Shown here piece by piece: positions 45,185-56,765 of a stretch of 64,000 nt of DNA. The DNA is from Limanda limanda (taxonomy: Eukaryota > Chordata > Actinopteri > Pleuronectiformes > Pleuronectidae), in contig NC_083638.1 in assembly GCF_963576545.1 (NCBI RefSeq), forward strand, positions 33,529,041-33,593,040, in the 5' to 3' direction. The notes beneath the pieces were generated by a model. That model worked only from the letters and a program-made list of their open reading frames with translations, made no database searches and was not told the origin of the DNA. The translations under genes and the position numbers were made by a program. The first letter of the stretch is position 1, and every line of letters begins with the position of its first letter.

Positions 45185-48100
45185 ATGAATAGAGCAAACA
45201 CAACTTTAGCTGGAGGGTCTGCAGTACGTTTTGTTAGCTGGAATGTCAGAGGCATGAATGGCCCAGTGAAAAGGGCGCGAATTTTTTCACATTTAAAACG
45301 GTTGCACACTGAAATTGCATTTCTGCAGGAAACGCACCTACAGGATCGAGTACAGGATCAAGTTTTGCTTAGAAAGGCCTGGATAGGTCAGGTGTACCAT
45401 TCAACCTTTAGTAACAGAGTTAGAGGTGCTGCAATTATAATCCATAAAAAAGTACTCTTCACTGCTTCAAAAATAATTTCAGATCCCAAGGGACGTTATG
45501 TTATAGTATCAGGTCGTCTCTATCACACCCCGGTGGTTTTGGTTAGTATTTACGCCCCAACTGGGATGATGCAGATTTTTTCAGGAAGATAATCACCTTA
45601 TTACCAGATTTAAATACTCATCATCTAATATTTGGCGGTGATATGAACTGCGTGATGGACACAGCCATGGACCGGTCAAGTCCCAAATCTGCACCTTCAT
45701 CCAAAATGTCCAGAGCTCTTTTAAGTCTTATGACGCACCTTGGCTGTATTGACCCATGGAGATTTTTGAATCCAAACAAAAAGGAATTCTCTTGTTTTTC
45801 ACATGTTCATCAGTCTTATTCAAGAATAGACTATTTTTTCATTGATAGGCGTCTTCTTGCCTCAGTGAAATCTGTAGACTACTCTGCTATTGTAGAATCT
45901 GATCATGCACCCGTCATCCTTGATATTGGCTTTACACTTAATTGCCCACCAAGGCCAACTTGGAGACTTAACACGGCATTACTTTCAGATGCAGATTTTT
46001 GTCAGTTCATGTCTAAAGCAATAGATGATTTCATTTTAACCAATCAGAATGACTCCGTATCACCATCCATACTATGGGAAACATTAAAAGTCGTACTGAG
46101 GGGACAAATAATATCATTTTCGGCTTCACGTAATAAAAAAAGAAAACAAAGACAGGAGGAGCTCATTGATTCTATTCTTAAAATTGATCATCAGTACTCA
46201 ACAACTCCAACGCCTGAACTATACAAAGAAAAATTAAATCTGAAAGCAAAATATGATTTATTATCTACTGGAAAGACTGAACATAACTTGTTAAGATCAC
46301 GAGCATTCTTTTATGAACATGGGGAGAAGGCAGGACGCCTACTTGCTCACCAGTTAAAGGCTATGTCGTCTGCCCAACTCATATCAACAATTAGGAAAAC
46401 ACCTCAAGAATTGACAATTGATCCCCAAGAAATTAATAATACCTTTAAAACATTTTATTCTGAGTTATATACCTCAGAATTCCCTCAGGACACTTCTTCT
46501 ATGGTTAATTTTTTAGAAACCCTGAATACTCCAACAATTGCACAGGAACAAAGGGACAACCTGGAAAGACCTCTAAACCGACAGGAAGTAGATAACTCAA
46601 TTAAGGACATGCAGAGCGGGAAGGCCCCTGGGCCGGACGGCTTCCCAGTCGAATTCTATAAAAAATTCTCCTTCAAACTGATCCCTTTGCTTCTCAATAT
46701 GTTTAAGCACTCGTTTGAACAGACAGCTCTCCCAAAGAGCCTGGTAAAGACCCGGTGGATTGCAGCTCTTATAGGCCTATTTCTTTACTGAACGTGGACG
46801 TTAAGATACTGTCTAAAATTCTGGCCTCTCGAATAAACACCATAATATCAGACATAATTTCAAATGATCAAACCGGTTTTGTGAGAGGCCGTCACTCATT
46901 CATTAACATTCGTAGACTCCTGAATGTGGTGCATTCTCCAGCGTCTGGGGGAGGACCAGAGGTGGTGGTCTCCCTAGACGCGGAGAAGGCATTCGACAGA
47001 GTAGAATGGGAATATCTTTTTGCTGTACTGGGTAAATTTGGGTTTGGGCCGAAATTTATGTCCTGGATTCGTCTATTATATTCATCTCCTAAAGCTGCAG
47101 TAGTCACTAATAAATTATGTTCACAGTATTTTCCTTTACCTAGGGGCATGCGTCAAGGCTGCCCACTTAGCCCATTACTGTTCATTTTAGCGATAGAGCC
47201 CCTGTCAATTAAACTTAGAACTACACCATCCATACATGGCATTAGAAGGATGGAGATGGAATATAAAGCTTCCTTGTATGCTGATGATCTCTTAATATTT
47301 TTAACGGACCCGCTATCCTGTAAATCCGAACTTTTGAAGATTCTGGTTGACTTTGGTGGTTTTTCAGGTTATAGAATTAACTATTCAAAAAGCGTGTGTT
47401 TCCCTATCAATGATAAGGCAAAGCAGATTCCAGACACAGACTTGCCATTTTGTATATCACATTCAGGTTTTAAGTATTTGGGAATAAATATCACCCCTTC
47501 TTTTTCTGAATTGTTTAAGGCCAACTTCACACCTATAATGGAGAAACTAAAATCTGACCTCCAGAGATGGAGTGCTATTTGCCTTTCTTTGGCTGGGAAA
47601 ATCAACTGCGTCAAGATGAATGTGTTGCCTAGATTTTTATACTTGTTCCAGAGCATCCCAGTTTTCCTGCCAAAATCCTTCTTCCGTTCACTTGATGCCC
47701 TACTCTCAAGTTTCATATGGGGAGGTAAATCTTCAAGACTTCGTAAAACATTGCTTGAAAGACCGAGAAAAGGGGGTGGGCTTGCTCTCCCAAATTTCAG
47801 GGTTTATTATTGGGCAGCGAATCTGCAAAAAATAATGTACTGGTTTCAGGCCCCAGACACGGTCTGGTGAAGTGAGGAGGCAAAGCTCTGTAATCTGTCA
47901 TCTTTTCCTGCACTGTTAACAACAAAACGTCCTCTCTCCCCATCACAGTTTTCCTCAAGCCCAGTAGTGCGCTCATCCCTAAGAATTTGGATACAATTCA
48001 GGCAAACATTTAAATTGTCTGGCCTTTCTATGCTAAGTCCCATATGTAATAACCACCTTTTTCCAGCTGCTGAACTTGATGTCACATTCATACAATGGAA

Positions 48101-48968
48101 CACTATGGGTCTTACTACATGCAAGGACTTTTTCATAGATAATATTTTTCCTACTTTCACGGATTTGGCCAAAAAACACTCTATTTCTAAATCCAGTTTT
48201 TTCCGATATCTTCAGATACGCCACTTTATTCAAACGTACAACCCATCGTTCCCTCAATTACCGGAAAGTTCAAACTTAGATGTCATACTAAAGATTCCCT
48301 TAACTTTGAAGGGCCAAATCTCTAATTTATATAATTCAATTATGTCGTTTAGTAGTGTATCAACCGAAGACATCAAGACAAAATGGGAGGAAGAATTAAG
48401 AACAGCCATTTCAGACGAGACATGGGTTAGAGCTCTTAGCTGTGTAAATGGAACCTCTTCTTGTGTACGCCTCAATCTGATTCAATTTAAAGTTCTCCAC
48501 CGTACTCACTATAGTAAGGCCAGGCTTGCAAAAATATACCCTGAACTAGATGATACGTGTGATCGCTGTAAAGCCACTAACGCAGACCTAGCTCATATGT
48601 TCTGGACGTGCTCCAAGTTGGAAGAGTTTTGGAAATCAATATTTGGGATTTTGAATGTTGCTTTTGGCCTACATCTACAACCTAGCCCTTTAATGGCTAT
48701 ATTTGGGGTAAGGGGTAACGACACTGCGACAGCCACTAACAAGAAAAATGTTATTGCCTTTGCCACTCTAATTGCTCGAAGGAGAATTCTCTTGGAATGG
48801 AAATCACAATTACCACCGAAGGCATCTGTGTGGCTTTCTGATATGATGATGTTTTTAAAAATTGAAAAAGTTAAATACTTTCTTAGAGGATCAACCGGAA
48901 AATTCAACAAAGTCTGGGACCCTTTACTGGTCTATTTTGACAAACTTGTCACTCTCCCCTCTCATTAG
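45185..48968 (+). pseudogene. L1 ORF2 endonuclease-reverse transcriptase, two frameshifts and one stop
   Basis: About 1260 codons. The APE endonuclease has FVSWNVRGMNGPVKR, AFLQETHL, LVSIYAP, FGGDMN, SRIDYFF and SDHAPV. The reverse transcriptase has SGKAPGPDGFPVEF, SYRPISLLNVDVKIL, DQTGFVRGRHS, VSLDAEKAFDRVEW, GMRQGCPLSPLLF and the catalytic LYADDLL (near 47276). The C-terminal domain has a C-x2-C-x8-H-x4-C motif (CDRCKATNADLAHMFWTC). One base is missing near 45555, a second shift falls near 46755-46790, and a TGA at 47868-47870 interrupts after DTVW. Otherwise the protein is well preserved. Confidence 0.93.
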
Positions 48969-49235
48969 TATAGGGCGTTAACGTAAAGCGCAAACGCTTT
49001 CATCTTAGGAGAACTCCCCCCCCCCCCTCCTTTTTTTTTTTTTGTGGCACAGGGAATGTTAGGGTGGGATGGGGTTTATAAAAATATAAAAATGTAAATT
49101 GTTAAAATGCTACTGTTTCATTGTACATTGACACAAAAAGAAATTTAATTGAAATATTGCAACATGTGTGACAGTGTACATCTTGTCTAACAACCAATAA
49201 AAATACATGTAAAAAAAAAAACAAATCCATTTACC

Positions 49236-49420
49236 ACCCATTCATACAAAAATTCATACAGTCAATTTATGTGCAGCACTTTTCTCTATAGGATATACCC
49301 AATTTGGGGTTCAGTATCTTGCCCGAGGACACTTCTCCTTTCGGAATAGAGAAGACTAGGATCGAACTGCCGCTCTTCTGTTTAGCTGATGACTGCTCTT
49401 ACCCCTTAGCCACAGCTGCA
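49236..49420 (+). repeat. Dispersed fish repeat, copy 3
   Basis: CCCATTCATACAAAAATTCA, GGGGTTCAGTATCTTGCCCG, AGGACACTTCTCC and GATCGAACTGCC follow the order seen in copies 1 and 2. It begins directly after the L1 target duplication and lies inside the older L1 relic. Confidence 0.65.
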
Positions 49421-50160
49421 ATGACCAATTTAAGTAATTTTATGAAGAACACCTCTGAACAGTGTGATGTAGCCCTTGTGGAAAACATCTTTAAGGGAGT
49501 GCAAGTCCCTATATAAGGGGAAGTGGAAACAGCATTGAAGGTAACATAAATGAGATCGAGGAGGCAATCAAGTAAATTAGGTCAGGTAAAGCACCAGGCC
49601 CCATTGGATTCCCATTTGAATTTTATCCAACTTTTGTGACCAAATTGTTGACATTAACGTTTAAGCCGAAGTGTTCAGAACTATATCTCTCCTTCTAACA
49701 ATCAGGCGAGCATATCTGTGCTCCTTAAAAAGAATAAGTACCCATTTAAGTGTGAGTCATACCGCCCTGTCACTTTACTTTGTTGTGATTACAACATCCT
49801 GACTATAAGCATAACTAGTCAAAATCATCCAAATAGACCAGACAGGGTTTATCAGGGGTAGACAACTGTATAGTGTGTTTAAAGGGATTTACATGTATCT
49901 CTCCACAAGCAATTATAGCCCAGAGGTCATCGTGTCACTGTACGCCAAGAAAACGTTCCATAGGATTGAACATACGTATTAACTTTCCACTCCCAATAGT
50001 TTTGGCTTAGGCCCTTACCTCTGCTCTCGCGTTAGTATATTATATAAAGACCTGCAAGTCTCAGATAATACCAACAAGACTGTCTCTAAATACTTCACCC
50101 TATTCAGAGGGACAAGACAAGGCTGCCCTCTATACCTCATATATACCCTCTATACCCTAA
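49421..50160 (+). pseudogene. Older L1-clade relic, right part
   Basis: Decayed frames give INEIEEAIK, RSGKAPGPIGFPFEFYPTF, QTGFIRGRQLYSVF-like, LYAKKTFHRIEHTY (for LDAEKAFDRVEW) and FRGTRQGCPL. These are the successive reverse-transcriptase motifs of the L1 protein, with many stops. It is the continuation of 43094-43437. The YADD region is not reached. Confidence 0.7.
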
Positions 50161-52287
50161 TTTCTAGCTATTTTTATGTTATTATTGTTGGTATTATGAC
50201 ATTGTAATATGATTAATCAGGTAATCTATCAGGCAGCTCCTCTGTGGTGTTTCCTATCGGGTACCTGTGTAACCGGCAACTTCAGCTCACCTTAAAACAT
50301 AGACAAGGGAGATATCCACGGGTTTCCACCAGGGTCGCTAGTTCACTCTGACTAAAGGATTACTGGGTATGAGGGTGGATAATCCATGTGGATGTGTCAT
50401 CTTGAAAGTCGAGAGCAAACAATGGAAAACTTACTATGAAGTGTGCATTTGGTAATTACATATAAGCTACACCCATCTTCCACAACCACACACACACAAA
50501 CACAAAAGTAGTGAGTAATATACCTAATCCCCATGGATGGGTTAAGTGGTCAATCTGGGGCAGATGGGCTATGATGGCGCGCGTTAAGCATTAGTCTACG
50601 CTCCGTTGGCAGCCTAGCCCTGACCCTTCTGCTTTTTATCCTATTAGCAGGTGAATGAGGAGATGGACATCAGACTGACAGTCTGGGACTGGCTTCCGTT
50701 TGGCCACCTGACCCGGATACTCATTATTCCACACATATGCTGCCCACAAATCTGGCATATTGCACAAGATTTCAGTTTATTCCACTTAGTTGTTCTAATC
50801 AAAGTGTTTGTCAAGAGTAGTGGGGAGATATAAAGAGTAAGGTACATACATTAAGAAGTGTCCATGAGTATTAGCTCAACAACGTTAATGTAATAGTTAA
50901 GAGTATCAGTACATCAATCAGCCACAATAAAAAAGTATTAACTATTTTAATATTGTGAGTGATCAGTTTATAGTTGACAATAGAAATAGTGCAGTCATTG
51001 TATTCCAATGTAGGGTAATTGAAGTATAAAGATGCATGAAATGTAGTAAATGTACTTTGTTACATTCAAACACCAAAACTATTTCTCACAAAACTAACTT
51101 CACCACAAACTTGCACACAGTAAGCCAACTCATTAATTCTTACAATATTATGCATATCCTCAGTAAGGCTTTATACCTCTTTCGATTTTATTTGCATAGC
51201 AATGAATCATAGCATAAATAATCTCAAGTCACTTTACAAATTTGAGACCTTAAAAAGTATACAGAAATCCAGATCCCACAATGAGCAATGAAAAAAAATC
51301 CCCCCTATTAACTGGAAGAAACCTGTAGCAGAACCAGACTCAATGGGGCCATCTGCCCCGACCAGTTGGGGTGAGCGGGAAAAAAATAAGGAGAGGTGAG
51401 TGTAATCGAGGGGCAAGAGGATAGAGGGGAGAGGGGGAAGCAAAAGTTGTGTAACAACCATATTTAAGCTCTGTTTTTTATAAAGAAAATGATGAGTGAT
51501 ATGTATACATGTAATGATGTCATTAATAATAGCAGCAACAGTTAATTTAATAGTAATAATAATTATTATTTCATGAATGTGATAACAATGTTTTTAGTTT
51601 TTTGTATGGAGAAGTTGCTGCTCTGATAAAGTGAGCACAGTGAAGTTAGATACAGCTGGTCAGCTTTGCTCTGCTCGGGTTTGATGAGAAGGGAAAATCT
51701 ATCTGTTCTCTGTGGAATATAAATCTATATTCCACACCTTTTTCTATTTTCTTTATGTCACAAAAATGTATGTTGAAAACAATTATCGATTATATCAACT
51801 GAGAGCTTAGGATAATTGTGTCTGGTCTACTTACCTTTATTTTCTGAGAACTGAATTCATTCATGTGTTTTCTATATGAGCCAAATCAATCATATCAGGA
51901 GAAATTCAAACTTAACTTTAAACCTAATTCTGTGCTGCCTAGAATTTGATATTTTTTTTATCTCAACGCCTTAATTTGAAAGGTGTTGTTAAGCTCTGTC
52001 TTTTGTTTTTATTTTATTATGAAAGAAAATTGTGGCAGAATAACTTTTAAATTGTTTGATCTGTTTCAGCTGTCAACTCTGAAACGTTTGATTGAATCTC
52101 ATGTCTCACACATTTGTCCTTTGTATGTGATTCCTGTTTTATCACAGGACAGTTTGACGTCAAAGCTTCTGAATTATCGTGTAATGAAGCAGTCGAATAA
52201 ATTTTGGAAAATGGTCTGAACACAAATACTCAAACACTGTCATATCTGCTGCTTATTGAAATTCAGATTGTTGATCTTGGTGACAAC
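50161..52287. other. Mostly non-coding; L2-type LINE tail at 51187-51470
   Basis: Apart from the LINE tail no gene or element was recognised. The tail is on the minus strand: on the plus strand it reads CTCAAGTCACTTTACAAATT, CCCCCTATTAACTGGAAGAA, ACCTGTAGCAGAACCAGACT and GGCCATCTGCCCCGACCAGT, the inverted 3' UTR of an L2-type LINE that is frequent in fish. The frame 51983-52219 has no known domain. Confidence 0.5.
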
Positions 52288-53145
52288 TAGGGATGAGCGA
52301 GTACAGCATTATCTGTATCTGTTAACCATATGAATTATCTGTATCCGTATCCGTACTCGGAGTGGGCGGGGCCTGACCCGGAAGTGGGTGTGATTTGTGA
52401 TTTTGATCACAATAGCAAACGAACTATTTACAAAACAAGTTTTGCAACAATGAATACAACACATGCTGTTGCAATTCTGAAGTGAAATGTAATAACAAGT
52501 GTTTTCATACTCAACATAACTTTCTTTTTTAACTTTGAAATTTTTTTATGATTTTTTTATTTTAATTTTTTTTTAATTTATTTCCACACCAGGTGTGTGT
52601 GTGTGAGTGTGTGTATGAGTGAGTAAGAGAGAGCCAGAGAGAGAGAGGGGGGCGGGGAGACTGTTTCCCGGGGACAAGATTGACAGGAGATGCGGGTCTC
52701 TCCTGCTTCAGATGAGGATAATCAAAACAAACACGGTATAATCACATTCATGTGAACAAGAGCGATGCAGCGAAAAAAATAAAAAAAATCTCCGACAGGC
52801 AGAGACGAGTTGCTTTCTACCAGCACCACGTCTGAACGAACCCACGTTTAACCGAACTCTACTGGTTAATAAGTAAGTACAAACTGAAATAAAAACAAAC
52901 TTCAAGCTGAAGAAACCCTAAACGTTAACGGAAAAGACCCGAGAACCTGAGTGACTGAGAGCTGTTCTGTGAGTGAGTGAGCAGAGCGGTGTGTGAAGGG
53001 GAGGAGCGCTGTGACGCTGTTTGAGGATTTTCATTCAGTCCGAGCACAGATATTGACTCGTATTACTCGTATAATACTCGTGCTCGGCAAAAGTGCTTTA
53101 TCCGTACCGGATACTCGTTTCAGCCGAGTATCCGGCTCATCTCTA
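52288..53145. mobile_element. 858-bp hAT element with perfect 8-bp TSD
   Basis: The ends TAGGGATGAGC and (inverted) TAGAGATGAGC are flanked by a perfect direct GTGACAAC at 52280-52287 and 53146-53153. An 8-bp duplication with short TIRs points to hAT. The interior has no transposase. Near both ends lie words of the type CCGTACTCGG and CGAGTATCCGG. The copy at 24412-25336 shares both ends of the body. Confidence 0.9.
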
Positions 53146-53153
53146 GTGACAAC

Positions 53154-54046
53154 TCCACCTCCTCCACCCCAAATACGCCCTACCCCTGGCTTGGTCCACG
53201 TGGCCTGTAGGCGAGTATCAATTCCACAAAGGATCTTCACAAGGCTAAGATCCAGATCATTGACTCGTAAACTCCTATGACAAATTGAAAAAGCCTCACT
53301 AACAATTTATGATTATTTTGTTCTTGGAGTAGATCTGAAAGGAGCTGATATCTGAACAGCTCGCTCCTACGATGATGTTTGGTCACACAGAACCAAAATG
53401 GCCCTCGACCTGCTACTGGCAATGGGATGTGTGCACTATGATAGGAAGTTCTTGAAAGACATTTTTTCCAAAACCAAACCGCCCCTGGTGGCTGGGTGAC
53501 CAGTGCCCTCTCCACCTCTACGCACCATGATATGACATGGCTGTAGACTCTGAAATTGCAAAATTAAATCTTCACCACGGCTCTGATGAAGGAAAACATA
53601 CCTCATCCCCCAGCTGATCTGATGCTGTGGAAGGTGATGCTGATGGGGAAGCTATTGCTGAGGACAAAGGAGATGCTGAGGATGATGATCATGAGGATGA
53701 GGACGGGTTTGCACTGGATGGGATGAAGGTTGGGGGGTACATGAAATCCCCAGTAAGTGGTCACACCATTTAAAGGGTGTGAAAAGAGGGTTTGTGAGGA
53801 TTTCAATATTTTTACTATAGGTTGTGGCTGACAGACTTCTAAACAAATAAAGATAGAATCATTTCAAATTATATTTGTACTCTTAACAATAAAGATAGGA
53901 GTAGTTTTAGTTAGATATTATGCCTTCACACAAATGATTAATAATTACCTTTTCCTTCCAAGTGTTTAATCGTGAAATTAGAATGTATGTGCGTCACAAC
54001 GATGGTCAGTCTCACATCTGTCTTGATAAGAGAGCAGAGGGATTTT
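53154..54046. other. Unassigned; acidic coding-like stretch
   Basis: No element ends were found. On the plus strand, 53640-53745 reads as a very acidic segment (EGDADGEAIAEDKGDAEDDD, then HEDEDGFALDGMKVGGYM), and 53398-53500 reads MALDLLLAMGCVHYDRKFLK. Both look like protein-coding remnants, but I do not recognise the family, and the frames are short. Confidence 0.35.
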
Positions 54047-54439
54047 GTTATGGTTCATTTGGTGCAGCCGAGAGAGCAGGAACATGACATTTTCTACTCG
54101 AGGCTAGGTTATGAGACAACATCAGACTGTCAGGATAGAGTTGTCTAGCAATTATCAGAGTAGTAGGAGCGTCATTGGGAGTGGCTCCCTGTTCACTTCC
54201 GTATTCAAATGCCAGCAGGATGGCCTGCGCCTGCGCGCTTTCGAGGAGGAACGAAGATCTACTGTTATAAAATGGACAGGCGCCGGATGTTTGTTGGCGC
54301 TCTAATACAACTAGTGTATGGAAGCCCATTGTTTTTGCTGATTCTAACCTGTTCATTGCTTCCTAAATAAATACTTGATTGAACAAACCGAGTTCGGCTA
54401 ATCTTCTTTTAAAGGATAAACAAACACGCCTAACACCTG
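54047..54439 (+). repeat. Probable solo LTR
   Basis: The segment starts TGTTATGGTT and ends GCCTAACA (TG...CA). It has a TATA box (TTATAAAATGG, about 54264) and a polyadenylation signal (AAATAAATACTTG, about 54366), spaced as in an LTR. No internal retroviral or retrotransposon sequence adjoins it. I could not find matching 4-6 bp target duplications, so the boundaries remain provisional. Confidence 0.5.
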
Positions 54440-54440
54440 A

Positions 54441-55862
54441 CCTCTGTGGTGATGAAGGCATTTGAGCGCATGTGCTATGTCACCTCAAAGCCATCACTGA
54501 CCCCCTGCAGTTTGCCTATAGAGCCAACAGGTCTGTAGACGATGCAGATAACATGGCCCTTCACTTCATCCTCCAGCACCTGGACTCCTCAGGAACCTAC
54601 GCCAGGATCCTGTTTGTGGACTTCAGCTCTGCCTTCAACACCATCATTCCGGACCTGCTACAGGACTAGCGGTCCCTGCTAAGTGTGCCTGACTCCACCT
54701 GCAGGTGGATCACAGACTTCCTGTCTGACAGGAGGAAACACGTGAGGCTGGGGAAGCATGTCTCTGACTCCAGGTCCATTAGCACCGGTTCCCCTCAAGG
54801 CTGTGTTCTTTCCCCTCTACTCTTCTCCCTGTATACCAACAGCTGCACCTCCAGTCACCAGTCCGTCAATCTCCTTAAGTTTGCGGACAACACCACCCTC
54901 ATTGGGCTCATCTCTGATGGGGATGAGTCCGCCTACAGGTGGGAGATTGACCATCTGGTGACCTGGTGTGATCAGAACAACCTGGAGCTCAATGCTCTGA
55001 AAACAGTGGAGATGGTTGTTGACTTCAGAAGGAACCCAGCCCCACCTACCCCCATCACCCTGAGAGACGCCCCAGTCATCACTGCGGAGTCGTTCCGCTT
55101 CCTGGGCACCATCATCTCCCAGGACCTCAAGTGGGAGCTGAACATCAACTCCCTCACCAAAAAGACTCAACAGAGGATGTACTTCCTGCGGCAGCTGAAG
55201 AAGTTCAACCTGCCAAAGACAATGATGGTGCACTTCTACAACTGCATCATCGAGTCCATCCTCACCTCCTCCATCTCCATCTGGTTTGCTGCTGCCACTG
55301 CCAACGACAAAGGCAGGCTGCAGCGTATCATCCGCTCTGCTGAGAAGGTTATTGGCTGCAATCTGCCATCTCTACAGGACCTGTTTGCCTCGAGGACCCT
55401 GAGGCGTGCAGGCAAGATTGTGGCCGATTCTTCCCACCCAGGTCTCAAACTCTTTGAGGTTCTTCCATCTGGCAGGAGGCTGTGGCCCATCAGGACTAAA
55501 ATCGCCCGCCACAAGACCAGCTTCTTCCCGGCTGCAGTTGGCCTTATATTATATTATATTATATAATACTGCATTACATTGCATATTGCAATTTGACACT
55601 GTTTTGCATTTTGCATTTCACTTTTTACTTCACTTTTTATATCTTTTATCTTTGATATATTTTTATATAGATATGTTTATGTCTAAATAAATGTTACTTT
55701 GTATAAATATGAGAAAAAGTGAGTAAATATATATTGTTTTTCTTATGTGTGGTGTATTTATTGTGTTTTTATGTTTCTATGTATATTGTATGCACCAATA
55801 ACCAGAGCAAATTCCAGGTAGGTGTAAACCTACTTGGCAATGAATACCTTCTGATTCTGATT
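54441..55862 (+). mobile_element. Rex1/CR1-like LINE, 5'-truncated
   Basis: The reverse transcriptase begins in mid-domain (DPLQFAYRANRSVDDA). It is followed by an AT-rich 3' UTR and a tail of GATTCTGATTCT repeats (55850-55862). The tail sequence (TTGTATGCACCAATAACC, CCTACTTGGCAATGAATACC) recurs at 42990-43085. Codon use is GC-rich compared with the surroundings, which suggests a younger insertion. Confidence 0.85.
54475..55566 (+). pseudogene. Rex1/CR1-like LINE reverse transcriptase
   Basis: Motifs in order: QFAYRANRSVDDADNMALHF, ARILFVDFSSAFNTIIPDLL, then an in-frame TAG at 54667, then RWITDFLSDRRKHVRLGKHV, STGSPQGCVLSPLLFSLYTN, LLKFADNTTLIGL, NNLELNALKTVEMVVDFRRN and FRFLGTIISQDLKWELNI. 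The polymerase active site, normally FADD, reads FADN through one G-to-A change, and the stop codon also disables it. The C-terminal half (LRQLKKFNLPKTMMVHFYNC to the stop at 55564) is uninterrupted. Confidence 0.88.
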
Positions 55863-55869
55863 CTAGCCA

Positions 55870-56765
55870 GCTGTGTCCATCCATCCATCACAGCACTGTT
55901 AAAAGTTACTAACAACGTTTTCATGGCTTTAGATAATGGACTTGTCTCTACACTCGTCCTGTTAGATCTTGGTGCAGAATTTGACACCATAGATCATAAG
56001 GTTCTGTTACAGAGACTGGAGTAACGTGTTGGAATTAAAGGAACGTCATTAGGGTGGTTTAAATCATATTTATCACATAGATTCAATTTTATCAATGTTA
56101 ACAATGACTCCTCCATATGCACACAAGTTAGTCATGAAGTTCCACAAGGTTCTATTCGTTGACTGATACTACTAGAAAGCGCCACATAAGTATATTACAG
56201 ATGACACCCAGCTGTACATATCTATGAAGCCTGATGAATCTAAATACTTAGTTCAAATTCAGGATTGTCTCAAGAACATCAAGGCCTGGAGTTCATAACA
56301 CCGTATTGTCAAAATAGATCACTTGGCTTCCTTGTGGTTCCAAGAATCTGTAAGAGCAGAATGGGAGGTAGAGACTTCAGCTACCAGGCTCCTCTCCTGT
56401 GGAACCAGATCCCACTCTGGTTTCAGGAGGTAGACACCATCTCTACATTTAAGGTCAAACTGACGCCAGGACTGATCACTTCTTCCCTTCTCGCTGTCTC
56501 TCTGCCCCCACATTCATACATTTATTTTACTACATGTCACTGACTATGTGTTTTTTTTCTCTCCTATTGTCTCTCTCTCTCTCTTTGCAGGTATCTCTGA
56601 CTCCAACAATTGCCATTTACAATAATTATTATTATAATTATGATTAACAATAATACTTATTGTACTTATAATTATTATATGAATTGTTGCTGCTATCATT
56701 AATAACATAGATACACTCTCATTGTTTTCATTATAACTAGTCAGAGCTCATACCCGACAAAGCAA
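55870..56765 (+). mobile_element. L2/Maui-like LINE, plus-strand copy with RT deletions
   Basis: Plus-strand pieces: TALLKVTNNVFMALDNGLVS-TLVLLDLGAEFDTIDHKVLL (the catalytic-D block is LGAEFDTIDH), SWFKSYLSH-like, EVPQGSI, then TDDTQLYISMKPDESKYLVQ (the YADD motif reads TDDT), a deletion, and LGFLVVPRICKSRMGGRDFS-YQAPLLWNQIPLWFQEVDTI. A 3' UTR with CT-rich and (AAT)n sequence follows to about 56765, where a minus-strand copy of the same family begins. Confidence 0.75.

Larger units (their letters stand above)
43438..49220 (+). mobile_element. Near full-length L1-clade LINE with 15-bp target duplication
   Basis: The 5.78-kb element has a short 5' UTR, ORF1 (43588-44485), a 700-bp spacer, ORF2 (45185-48968), a short 3' UTR and an A10 tail. 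It is flanked by a perfect 15-bp duplication ACAAATCCATTTACC at 43423-43437 and 49221-49235. This is the mark of target-primed reverse transcription. Two ORFs and an A-tail place it in the L1 clade (L1/Tx1-like of fish). Only a handful of disabling changes are present, so it is much younger than the relic at 704-12002. It cannot now move by itself. Confidence 0.95.

Noticed and set aside
49370..49385. tRNA-like B box (GATCGAACTGCC) in the dispersed repeat
   Set aside because: No matching A box, no cloverleaf and no terminator; the word is a constant part of the repeat family.
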